DNA of 32,837 nt from the IMG/VR virus record IMGVR_UViG_3300032820_000060, positions 1 through 32,837 of that record; one strand, 5' to 3'. This document shows positions 1 to 7,962 of this stretch, piece by piece (positions within the stretch are counted from its first letter, which is position 1; each line of letters begins with the position of its first letter). The DNA is from a virus. A program made the position numbers and the translations under genes. The notes beneath the pieces are model-generated. The model was not told where the DNA came from and ran no database searches. It saw only the letters and a program-made list of their open reading frames with translations.

Positions 1-981
1 AAGATTACCACCAATTACGACATCTCCAGTTGTAGTTACATCAACAGCACCCGAAACACTACCACCACTAATTGTCAGTGTACCGTCTGTTATATCACCA
101 CTACCAGTTGATATATTTCCAGAAGTGGTAGCTATATTTCCAGAAGTAGTCGATATACTTCCACTACCGTGTGCTGTTATAGCTCCATCAGAAGTTGTAA
201 CTAGACTAGTACCAGTAACAACACCAGCATCGGATATACTACCACCAGCAGTAGAAATACTACCAGTACCAGAAGTTGAAATATTACCGTTTGCATCGGC
301 TGTAAAACTAGCTGCCGTAGCAGCTCCACTAACATCAACACTAGCACCCGCAATGTTTCTACTGGCATCTACTACTACCTGACCACCAACTAAGATAGTA
401 CCAGAAGTAGTTTGTAAATTTCCAGAAGTAGTAGCTATATTTCCAGAAGTAGTAGATATATGTCCACCAGCGTCTGCAGTTATACTTCCACCAGAAGTTG
501 TAGCTAGACTAGTACCATCAACTCCACCAGAAGATGACAATGCTGGAACCTTTCCAGAAGCATTAGTAGTTATAATAGTACTATTACCAGTTGCACCAAC
601 ACCAGATGGTAAATTAATACTATATGAATTCGCAAGATCACTGGGTGTATCAATAGTAACACTCTCTCCTCCATTTTGACCATCACCCATTACTAAAGAA
701 GCACCAGTACCACTGCCTTCAGCTGAATTTAATTTAGTAACAGTATCTGCAGTTTGTGGTGATAACATAGACGTATATGCAGAACCACCAATAGGTATTG
801 GGTTATGATTGGTATCATCCCCATCACCAATATACAAAACACCAGTACCTTCATTTTCTGTTGACCCAAAGGCCCATAACATTTCACCTGCTTCTAAGTT
901 AGTAGGTGTACCTGATAAAGTACTCAGGTCAGCACTAGAATCTACAGATTTATTTGTACGTTTAAGTTGTATAACGCTCAT
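1..981 (-). CDS. Repetitive tail fibre protein, N-terminal part (runs off left edge)
   Basis: The frame is open from an ATG at 981 to the window edge (327 codons, no stop), so the 3' end is missing. The start has an AAGGAG ribosome binding site about 8 bases upstream, overlapping the stop of the 68-residue gene. Residues 1-65 (MSVIQLKRTNKS..., then LYIGDG near residue 50) resemble the short N-terminal attachment module of many phage fibres, such as Mtd_N-like domains with an LKR...AGE...IGDG pattern; this is a likeness by eye. From about residue 150 the chain is low-complexity Ser/Thr/Gly with runs of a TTSGNIA-type heptapeptide and an in-frame 101-residue duplication. Such sequence usually forms a beta-solenoid or trimeric fibre shaft. 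The likely role is receptor binding or a distal fibre. The receptor-binding tip is not in the window. Confidence 0.8.
   Translation of the reverse strand, partial: MSVIQLKRTNKSVDSSADLSTLSGTPTNLEAGEMLWAFGSTENEGTGVLYIGDGDDTNHNPIPIGGSAYTSMLSPQTADTVTKLNSAEGSGTGASLVMGDGQNGGESVTIDTPSDLANSYSINLPSGVGATGNSTIITTNASGKVPALSSSGGVDGTSLATTSGGSITADAGGHISTTSGNIATTSGNLQTTSGTILVGGQVVVDASRNIAGASVDVSGAATAASFTADANGNISTSGTGSISTAGGSISDAGVVTGTSLVTTSDGAITAHGSGSISTTSGNIATTSGNISTGSGDITDGTLTISGGSVSGAVDVTTTGDVVIGGNL
116..517 (-). repeat. In-frame direct repeat in the tail fibre gene (116-214 and 419-517)
   Basis: Two 99-base copies start 303 bases apart, which is exactly 101 codons. By hand alignment they differ at 12 positions (about 88% identical). 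They encode related 33-residue segments that begin GTSLATTSGGSITA and GTSLVTTSDGAITA and end in ISTTSGNIATTSGN. Inside and beside them lies a finer 21-base tandem unit, around tttccagaagtagtagctat, which gives the TTSGNIA heptapeptide. The fibre shaft seems to grow and shrink by unequal exchange of these units. Confidence 0.85.
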
Positions 982-994
982 ATCTTTTCTCTCC

Positions 995-1201
995 TTATGA
1001 AGTAGTTATTGTCTTTACTGCTCCATTCTCGTCAGTTATTATTATATCCGTTCCATCGTATGTCAAAATGACATATTTAGTAGGATCGTCCGATTTTTCC
1101 AATTTTATCTGAGTTCCATTAACTATATTTATAATATCGTTGATTTTATCTCTCATCTGACCGATAGTATCAGTCAATTTTAGTTGGTCTATAACGGCCA
1201 T
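995..1201 (-). CDS. Small virion-associated protein, 68 residues, function unknown
   Basis: The 68-residue frame starts at an ATG preceded by AGAGGAG at a good distance, inside the 3' end of the overlapping 55-residue gene. It ends 13 bases before the fibre gene. Residues 1-30 (MAVIDQLKLTDTIGQMRDKI...) look like an amphipathic helix or short coiled coil. Residues 31-68 alternate polar and hydrophobic residues with DGTD and DENG turns, typical of beta hairpins. No family is recognised. Its place directly before the fibre gene, in the same operon, suggests a small fibre-associated, adaptor or assembly protein, but this is inference. A TATAAATA sequence lies inside it at 1126-1133 on the same strand, probably by chance. 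Confidence 0.75.
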   Translation of the reverse strand: MAVIDQLKLTDTIGQMRDKINDIINIVNGTQIKLEKSDDPTKYVILTYDGTDIIITDENGAVKTITTS

Positions 1202-1337
1202 CTGATTCTCCTCTTAAGAGAAGGAGCCGGAGCTCCTTCACCTCTTTTTCTAGTAGAGCTACTCTTTGCTCTAACGGTTTCTCTTTACTGATATTAATGA
1301 TAGCACCCGTTTTGGGGTCTTTCTTAAAGTTTTTCAT
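1170..1337 (-). CDS. Very small coiled-coil protein, 55 residues
   Basis: The ATG at 1337 shares its A with the TAA stop of the DUF4815 gene (TAATG). No separate ribosome binding site is visible, so translation is probably coupled to that gene. The product begins MKNFKKDPKTGAIINISKEK and continues with a leucine-rich, charged segment at residues 22-42 (LEQRVALLEKEVKELRLLLL) that reads as a short coiled coil. The last 10 codons overlap the start of the 68-residue gene in another frame. The tight junction, the otherwise empty 135 bases and the plausible protein sequence argue that it is real. The function is unknown; a small structural or chaperone-like protein for the fibre or baseplate is possible. 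Confidence 0.65.
   Translation of the reverse strand: MKNFKKDPKTGAIINISKEKPLEQRVALLEKEVKELRLLLLRGESDGRYRPTKID
1221..1238 (-). promoter_or_regulatory. Strong RNA hairpin with a UCCG (UNCG-class) tetraloop
   Basis: In the transcript this reads AAGGAGC, UCCG, GCUCCUU: a perfect 7-base-pair stem with a UCCG loop closed by a C-G pair. This is the exceptionally stable cUNCGg class, a type known from T4 intercistronic regions. It lies in the end of the 55-residue gene. Next comes the palindrome CTCTTAAGAG at 1211-1220, then the AGAGGAG ribosome binding site of the 68-residue gene. No U-run follows, so it is not a standard terminator. It may protect the mRNA from decay or tune translation of the next gene. 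Confidence 0.6.
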
Positions 1338-4300
1338 TACGGTAGTAAGAGATTAACATTAAATGTCGTTACTACCGTAGTATTATCATCTGTAGCTGTC
1401 AAAATAACTACATCACTAGTAGCAGAACTTCCAGTAAACCTTAGAGTTAATACATCATCAGTAAGAGGATCATTGACAATTGTAACCTGACCATATTGTG
1501 AAGATGCACTATAATTAACAGTACCAGTACCATTCGTGATATAGTTTGGATGAAGATCTATTACCAAATCAGCACCACCCTGATATATAGATTGTTCAGG
1601 TATAGTAGTCCATGTTAATTGTGTGGACGCTACAAGAGTAATATAAATCTCTTGAGTTGAAGTTAATGGTGTATCAGGAGTACTATCAGTAACAGTTAAT
1701 GGAATCGTAGTTAGGTCATCATCACCAGAAGTATCCCCAAAAGTTAACATACCACTTGATGCATTAATAGAATTGACTTCTAATTTATTTGCAATATCTG
1801 TACCAACACTATAAAGATATGGTGTAGTACCACCACTAATATAACCAGAAACATCTAAAGTATGTGTTCCGTCATTATTAGGAACAGACTGTGCTGGTAT
1901 TGGTGATATGGATAATGGTGCGACACCACCAACATTATTAATACTTACTGTTGCTACCTCAATAGCTGTAGAAGGAATAACAGCGTCATGGTCATTATAC
2001 CCGATTACTTTCAGGTTTTTAATCTTAGGAACATCTACCGTATTATCACCCTTAATAACTATTTTCACTTCCAAACTATTAATATACCCAAAAACAGATT
2101 CGTATGAAAATGGTTGATAAACAGAAGATGTGCCAGACAATGGATAGTTGATCGGAATCTCGGTGAAAGCTTTATCACCATCACTCCAATACACTTCTAT
2201 CCAATTTCCAGTAGGACATATAGCATCAAAATCTACTCTAACACCGTTAATACTGTTATTAAATTCAATGAGTTTAGTAGTGTATTTTGATTGCGATGTT
2301 CCATCTGTACGATGTGTCTCTGGTACATATCCCACCAATTTATAAAGAACATTGGTAGTATCAAATGAAATATTTTTCCCACCCGATACAATATGACCAT
2401 TAGTCTGTTCACCTGTAACTACTAATAGGGTAGTATGTCCTGCACTGGTTTCAAGTGCTAAATAATCTCCAACACTAACATTAGTAAGTTTATCTGCGGG
2501 AGCATTTGCACCATCTTTTCCCAAAAGACCAGAACTACTCACACCAATAGATATAAAATCTGCAGCAACTTTTGGACTAATCTGAGTCCAGTTTAAATTT
2601 TTATCCTCAAAAGTAGGAGTCATAGAATCTATTAAATTAGAAACAACCAATAAATCTGAGGCCTCAGTGTATAAAACTGGTGAAACCCTACTATCAGTTG
2701 ATCCTATTTCCCAATCAATCGAAGGATTTTCCACTTCAGTCGAAGACTGTAAATAGGTATTAGTATTTGACGCTAACTCTGTAGTAGAGGAACCAACCTG
2801 CAACTTCCATGTCTCTGAAGTACCTGTTGGCACATAATTAGTTGAGTTTAAATACAACATATCTGCTCTAATATGTGGATTAGAAACCCCAATAGTATCT
2901 GAAGCATAGAAACTTGTTATCTGAGGTGTAAATCCATTACCACTAATAGCCTCCAACACAAAAGAATCATTTTGTCTGGACTTAACAGTAAAGGTAGTAT
3001 TTAACTTCTCTGTTAATATTCCACCAACACTAGTAGCTCCTGTATCCGAAACACTAACTGGTTGATAATGACTCGTATAGTTTGGATGATAAACACTAAT
3101 CGTTAGAGAAGTGCCTTCTGTTACATGATTTACAGTAAATTTTCCTGTAATCATTTCAAAGGTTAATGTGAAGGTATTTGGATTCCACTCTATTATTTTT
3201 CCGTAATTATGAGACGCGGAATTTGCTGCTAATAATGTTGCATTACTGGGTTGAGCTTGTATCTGATCTGCCGGAACATCTGCTAACTGTTGGAAAGCAG
3301 TCAATCCTTTAAACACCTCTATACCACCCATAGACGAAATATTACTATCAATAGTAGTTGCCGTAGCTGCTGAAACAGTAACTTCCTGTACTTCTCTACC
3401 AACAAATCCAGTTAACTCAACTGTCTCGTCTACCGAATAGGAGTGCGTTGGTTGATAAACCCGAATCTGATCCGAATAGTCAGTATTCATGAAGATTTTC
3501 TCTATCGGATTCACCAGAGAAGAAACAGCAAGAGGTATAGACACCCCTGATGTATTGAAATCAGCTCTGTATAGATTGAATTTTAGATTAGAGAATCCAT
3601 TACCATTTAATGGCCCAATAGAAGAACCAGAATATCGACCCGTAGTCAATTTAGCCGTAGACGAAGAAGTAGCAACAACAAGACCATATTTACCTCTCCT
3701 CAGTAAAACCTTTTCAGGGAAAGTGAAAGTCTGTTTTCCTACATCGGTAATACTAGTAAGAGTAACACTTGTAGTTGAGTAAGGAACCACCTGTCCAGTT
3801 GCCATATCTTTCAGCTGAACAAAAATAGGAACATTCATGTCAACCGTATCAACATACAGATCTACTTTAGTATAGAAAGTATCGGTTACAACATCAAACT
3901 CCTGCACAAGACCAGACAATGATTTCTCTTGACCTACCTGACCAAAACCCCTAGCATAAAGATAGTTAGATCCTAAAACAGTATTACCATCTTTGATCTC
4001 TATCAATTTTTTACCACTTAGTGTTGATGACGGTAAAGCTACATTAATATTACCACCTGTATACCCGTTAACAACCAAATCCCCATCCATATATAGATCC
4101 CATGTACCAGAAGGAGCAGGTGAAATAGTACCTGTAATACTACCAGATACATAATTTCTAAGGTTATTACCCAAAAGTCTTTTGCCCTTATTGTCTACCG
4201 AAATAGAAGACGTGTATACAGAATCGTCTAAACCACCATACCAGAAATGTTGCCACCCATTCCATACTGAAGTAGTATCTGCACCATCAAATCTCTTATC

Positions 4301-6772
4301 TGGATCTGAACTAATGAAAGGTGTTTGGGTGTCATCGTACCAAACAATCGGATCGAGAGAGACATGACACACCGAAGCTCCTGTTTCATTAATCAAAATA
4401 GAACCAGAAGTTTGAAGATTTGCTATGTCAGAAACACCAGTTCCAACAGTTGGTAATGTGATAACCTTATCAGTCGCATGACTAACACTACCCTTTACAG
4501 TAGCATAGTTTGGACGTAATTCATTTTCTACATAATCAATAGAAACATCATTAGAAGTGGTCTTTCCGATTCCTCTAAAACCATCAACAATAACCCCCTC
4601 TATAACACTTGTACCCACATCCGTATTGAGGGCTTCCGTTTCGAGTGGAGTAAATACAATTTTTTCCTCTAACTTTGAGATTCTCTCTCCTAAGTTATGA
4701 ATATAATTAACATTTTTAACACCATGCGTTCTTTGGAAGTCAATACCGTCATATGGACTCAGAGTTAAATCATATAACTTAATACCGTTTTCAACAAAAT
4801 TCTTATCTACACGATCAACATATTTAGCACCAATTACCTTAGTAAGTGAGCCATCTGAGCTAAGAACAAGAGAATCTATTCGTTTTCCATTAACAACACC
4901 CTTTCCTCTAAATCGACAGTTATAGAATATCTTATCATCCGATCTTAAATCTAAAACATCAGCCAAGGAAGAGTCAAAATCCATCAATTTATCAAAATTG
5001 CCTACATAAGATCCACCATGATAAACATTTTCTGTGCCACCCGATTGCCAATATGTGTATTGAATAGATACTACCCCAGTTGGATCAAGTGAAGTTGGTC
5101 TAAGTCTGATAGTAGTATCACCTAATTGACTAGGTGTATCATTTTTCTCCATCATATATTGACTAGTAACATCTACCCAAGCAGGATCGTTCAAATCAGT
5201 GGTATTAGGAGTAACAAAACTCTTATATTGATGTGCTGTAAATGAAATAACATCTTTAACAGCATTACCCCCATTCTCTACCTTTATACTAGTCAACAAT
5301 TCTGTACCACCATCCCAAAGACTATTAAGTAATAATACACCATCATCTTTGAAAGTCTTTGTACCGCCAGTAGAGAATGAATGACTATAGGAATAAACAA
5401 CAGAATAATTTGGAATATTATTAACATTAGTACTAAAAAACTTACCGTCCTCTTTAAGTGTAAACTTCAGCTTTGTACCATCTACTGTTATATACAGATC
5501 TTCAATAGTATAAGAAGTCAGGACTCCCCCGTCCGAAGTCTGTGCTATTAATACAATATTTTCCAAATCAACAAAATTACCAGTTAGGGTGGATACATTT
5601 ATAAAACCTGATTCAACTTCAAATCTCGCAGGATCATCAGTCTGTTTCTGAACTTTTCTTACACCATCAAATACAAAATCTTCCATATCTGTAACTGATG
5701 GAGCAGACAGTGTAAATAATTTCGATTGAGTTCCCTGAAAAGAAAATGTATTTTGACCTAACCCGTCATACAAAGGAATATCACCCAAATGTCTAACATC
5801 CGAAGAAGATTTGTCGGGCTCATAGGAAACATCCTCCAAATATACTTTAAGATAAGTGAAATCGTGAGGGGCAACATGTGTAGGGGTTGCAGCTCCAACC
5901 GTTTCAGGAATATTATTGTTGTTAACACCACTATCCTTGAGATCCATAGATTGACCAAAAGTCAAACCCGCTATTGCAGTTTTGTGTATGTAGGAATACT
6001 GACCAGTTTCTATGTTCGCAGTAATCTTATTTACTGATAGAGGATCACGTGCTTTAGGTACTGTTACCGAATTTGATGACCCTTCTATACTAATTTCTCT
6101 ACCATCCACGATAGCTAAACCATCACTAACCTTGACAGAATAGCTAGTACCCGTATCTTTAATATCTATGTCAAAAGCATCAGTTACATAATCACCATCC
6201 GATTTTTTTACTTTGTCGGAGTACTTATCTTCTGTGATTATAGTAGACGCAGTTGAAGATGATTGGAAAACCTTTCCCCCAATCAATCTAAAAATTTCTA
6301 TAAATATCTCATCCTCTATTATTTCAGTTCTTGATGATAGTGTTAGACTAACTTTAAATCTATCAGCACCGGGCCCTCTGTAGTTAGGAGAACCGGCTGC
6401 ATTATCATATAGTGTATCATCAGAACCAGCACCAACAAATTCCTCAACAACCACAAACCCAATTAGATCATTGACCCCAACATTCTGGATAGTTGTTGTA
6501 TCGACATTGATTGCCATTCCATTAAGGTAATAAATACCATTCTTGACAGTTACAGTATTGGCCACTGAATCATACGACATTTCACCACCTGATAAAACAT
6601 CTCCATCATCTAGCAAACTATTCCCCACCTTTCCTATCTGATCTGATAAGATGGTTTGTAGCTGAGTTAACTCTCTAGCTTGTACTGAAAAGGATGGCCT
6701 GAATAATATCCTGTAATAGTTACTGTCCTCACTAAAATCATCGTAGTAAGGCCGTATATTCATGTTTGCCAT
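1337..6772 (-). CDS. DUF4815-type virion structural protein with C-terminal Ig-like domains
   Basis: The 1811-residue product starts MANMNIRPYYDDFSEDSNYY, followed by YRILFRPSFSVQARELTQLQ. This is the characteristic N-terminus of the DUF4815 proteins of marine T4-like phages, which are virion proteins near the baseplate or fibres. Residues about 1-600 fit that domain, including a DGLAIVDGREI segment. A beta-sandwich-like region near residues 960-1080 (VDLYVDTVDMNVPIFVQLKD and following) matches a module I recall from the same family. From about residue 1620, two Ig/cadherin-like domains follow (ISPIPAQSVPNN...; TTIPEQSIYQGG...), of He_PIG type by eye. The start has AAGGAG upstream in the 9-base gap after gp8. 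The C-terminal Ig domains may bind host surface or capsule sugars. The family call is firm; the exact location in the particle is not. Confidence 0.85.
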   Translation of the reverse strand: MANMNIRPYYDDFSEDSNYYRILFRPSFSVQARELTQLQTILSDQIGKVGNSLLDDGDVLSGGEMSYDSVANTVTVKNGIYYLNGMAINVDTTTIQNVGVNDLIGFVVVEEFVGAGSDDTLYDNAAGSPNYRGPGADRFKVSLTLSSRTEIIEDEIFIEIFRLIGGKVFQSSSTASTIITEDKYSDKVKKSDGDYVTDAFDIDIKDTGTSYSVKVSDGLAIVDGREISIEGSSNSVTVPKARDPLSVNKITANIETGQYSYIHKTAIAGLTFGQSMDLKDSGVNNNNIPETVGAATPTHVAPHDFTYLKVYLEDVSYEPDKSSSDVRHLGDIPLYDGLGQNTFSFQGTQSKLFTLSAPSVTDMEDFVFDGVRKVQKQTDDPARFEVESGFINVSTLTGNFVDLENIVLIAQTSDGGVLTSYTIEDLYITVDGTKLKFTLKEDGKFFSTNVNNIPNYSVVYSYSHSFSTGGTKTFKDDGVLLLNSLWDGGTELLTSIKVENGGNAVKDVISFTAHQYKSFVTPNTTDLNDPAWVDVTSQYMMEKNDTPSQLGDTTIRLRPTSLDPTGVVSIQYTYWQSGGTENVYHGGSYVGNFDKLMDFDSSLADVLDLRSDDKIFYNCRFRGKGVVNGKRIDSLVLSSDGSLTKVIGAKYVDRVDKNFVENGIKLYDLTLSPYDGIDFQRTHGVKNVNYIHNLGERISKLEEKIVFTPLETEALNTDVGTSVIEGVIVDGFRGIGKTTSNDVSIDYVENELRPNYATVKGSVSHATDKVITLPTVGTGVSDIANLQTSGSILINETGASVCHVSLDPIVWYDDTQTPFISSDPDKRFDGADTTSVWNGWQHFWYGGLDDSVYTSSISVDNKGKRLLGNNLRNYVSGSITGTISPAPSGTWDLYMDGDLVVNGYTGGNINVALPSSTLSGKKLIEIKDGNTVLGSNYLYARGFGQVGQEKSLSGLVQEFDVVTDTFYTKVDLYVDTVDMNVPIFVQLKDMATGQVVPYSTTSVTLTSITDVGKQTFTFPEKVLLRRGKYGLVVATSSSTAKLTTGRYSGSSIGPLNGNGFSNLKFNLYRADFNTSGVSIPLAVSSLVNPIEKIFMNTDYSDQIRVYQPTHSYSVDETVELTGFVGREVQEVTVSAATATTIDSNISSMGGIEVFKGLTAFQQLADVPADQIQAQPSNATLLAANSASHNYGKIIEWNPNTFTLTFEMITGKFTVNHVTEGTSLTISVYHPNYTSHYQPVSVSDTGATSVGGILTEKLNTTFTVKSRQNDSFVLEAISGNGFTPQITSFYASDTIGVSNPHIRADMLYLNSTNYVPTGTSETWKLQVGSSTTELASNTNTYLQSSTEVENPSIDWEIGSTDSRVSPVLYTEASDLLVVSNLIDSMTPTFEDKNLNWTQISPKVAADFISIGVSSSGLLGKDGANAPADKLTNVSVGDYLALETSAGHTTLLVVTGEQTNGHIVSGGKNISFDTTNVLYKLVGYVPETHRTDGTSQSKYTTKLIEFNNSINGVRVDFDAICPTGNWIEVYWSDGDKAFTEIPINYPLSGTSSVYQPFSYESVFGYINSLEVKIVIKGDNTVDVPKIKNLKVIGYNDHDAVIPSTAIEVATVSINNVGGVAPLSISPIPAQSVPNNDGTHTLDVSGYISGGTTPYLYSVGTDIANKLEVNSINASSGMLTFGDTSGDDDLTTIPLTVTDSTPDTPLTSTQEIYITLVASTQLTWTTIPEQSIYQGGADLVIDLHPNYITNGTGTVNYSASSQYGQVTIVNDPLTDDVLTLRFTGSSATSDVVILTATDDNTTVVTTFNVNLLLP

Positions 6773-6781
6773 AATTTCTCC

Positions 6782-7951
6782 TTAAAAACTTAATATCAAT
6801 TTAATCTCGTTAGTCGAAGAAGAAGTCAGTGTTTTTGCCTCTTCTCTATTGTCTATATAAATAATTTCCCCAGAATACCTCAGATAGTCAGAACTACCAG
6901 TTACAGCCTTAGCACCTAACCTCTCTCCTAACAAGTAATTATCACCCGAAACATATGATAAATGATTATCTGTTGATCCGTCGCTCTTTGTCTTTCTTAA
7001 AGGATTGGTTATCAAACCAATTTTTCTATATGTAGTATTAGTGTTATCTGGAACCAAAAAATCTGCAGTTACTAGGACATAATATCCATCTAATTCTCTA
7101 ATAGGATCAGATCCATGACCACCTGGCGGAGATATTATAGGTCTAAAATAGTTTATAATGGGTACTGAGTTATGCTCCTCATTTCCATTAACTAAGACCT
7201 TCGTAACTACATTATATTTAGAACCAGAGTTAGCAGAATTATTATAGTTTGAATCACAGACTATTTTCTTAACTCCATTAACCTCTTTGATTATACCAGA
7301 AAAACCTGTACCATCGCCAACCACTGTAACAGTATTATCTACTGTTAACAGATCTGAAGGAATAGCACCAGCTTTTTTAAATGCATGTATTCCTCCTGGC
7401 TTTGCATTAGCTCTGACATCCCATTGAGTAGTATTCTCTGACCTAGTGTCAACCTTGTCGATTTTAATCCAATTAGAACTAGGTGTTTCTATTTTCTCAC
7501 CCCATTCTGTTGGGATAGTATACATATATTTCCATACATATCCATCGCTTGTACTTTCTACTCCACTAGTGGAAACAGAAGTAGGGGCAACTGTTGAGTT
7601 TGCCCCATCGTTATTATCTAAACATTTATAGACATTAGACCCATTTACCACAAAGTAGTTTGTACCGATTATAGCTACACCATCATCATACATAGTATAT
7701 AGAGTACCCGAAGTATACTCTACATGCTTCATTACTCTGGACAAATTGTTATAGTACACTCTAGTCAAATAAGTAATATCTGCAGAATCCTCAAGGAATC
7801 TGTCATAGGTGTTGGTTGGCGTGGGTGCCGTTGACTCCCACGCGGTATCCTTACCAACAAATATGTACAATAACTGGTCAACATTTTTTATTGACCTGAT
7901 AAAATTATCAGAGTGTAGAAATCTAATGTTAGTAGTTGCTATAGCTGTCAT
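6782..7951 (-). CDS. gp8: gp8-like baseplate wedge subunit
   Basis: The 389-residue product is a little longer than T4 gp8 (334). The N-terminus carries the pattern seen in gp8 of marine T4-like phages: YIFVGKDTAWE near residue 30, then a Pro/Thr spacer and ITYLTRVYYNNL. The middle holds NVYKCLDNNDGANSTVAPTS and SDGYVWKYMYTIP, which I recognise as strongly conserved in that group. In T4, gp8 forms the wedge together with gp7, gp10, gp6, gp53 and gp25. AAGGAG precedes the ATG, overlapping the end of the 1751-residue gene. In T4, gene 8 directly follows gene 7. Here four large genes (about 18 kb) separate it from the protein in the gp7 position. Confidence 0.85.
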   Translation of the reverse strand: MTAIATTNIRFLHSDNFIRSIKNVDQLLYIFVGKDTAWESTAPTPTNTYDRFLEDSADITYLTRVYYNNLSRVMKHVEYTSGTLYTMYDDGVAIIGTNYFVVNGSNVYKCLDNNDGANSTVAPTSVSTSGVESTSDGYVWKYMYTIPTEWGEKIETPSSNWIKIDKVDTRSENTTQWDVRANAKPGGIHAFKKAGAIPSDLLTVDNTVTVVGDGTGFSGIIKEVNGVKKIVCDSNYNNSANSGSKYNVVTKVLVNGNEEHNSVPIINYFRPIISPPGGHGSDPIRELDGYYVLVTADFLVPDNTNTTYRKIGLITNPLRKTKSDGSTDNHLSYVSGDNYLLGERLGAKAVTGSSDYLRYSGEIIYIDNREEAKTLTSSSTNEIKLILSF

Positions 7952-7962
7952 CTATATTCTCC

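Noticed and set aside
125-382. Plus-strand frame of 85 residues near the left edge
   Set aside because: It is a shadow of the repetitive fibre gene on the minus strand. Its Pro/Val-rich text mirrors Gly/Ser/Thr codons.
1-981. A diversity-generating retroelement, suggested by the Mtd-like fibre N-terminus
   Set aside because: No reverse transcriptase, template repeat or adenine-variable pair is visible in the window; the likeness is only to the N-terminal attachment module.
1126-1133. TATAAATA inside the 68-residue gene as a promoter for the fibre gene
   Set aside because: It is intragenic, about 145 bases from the fibre start, and its codons are ordinary. The window has other chance copies of the 8-mer on both strands.
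1221-1238. The strong hairpin as a transcription terminator
   Set aside because: No U-run follows it in the transcript, and downstream genes belong to the same operon.
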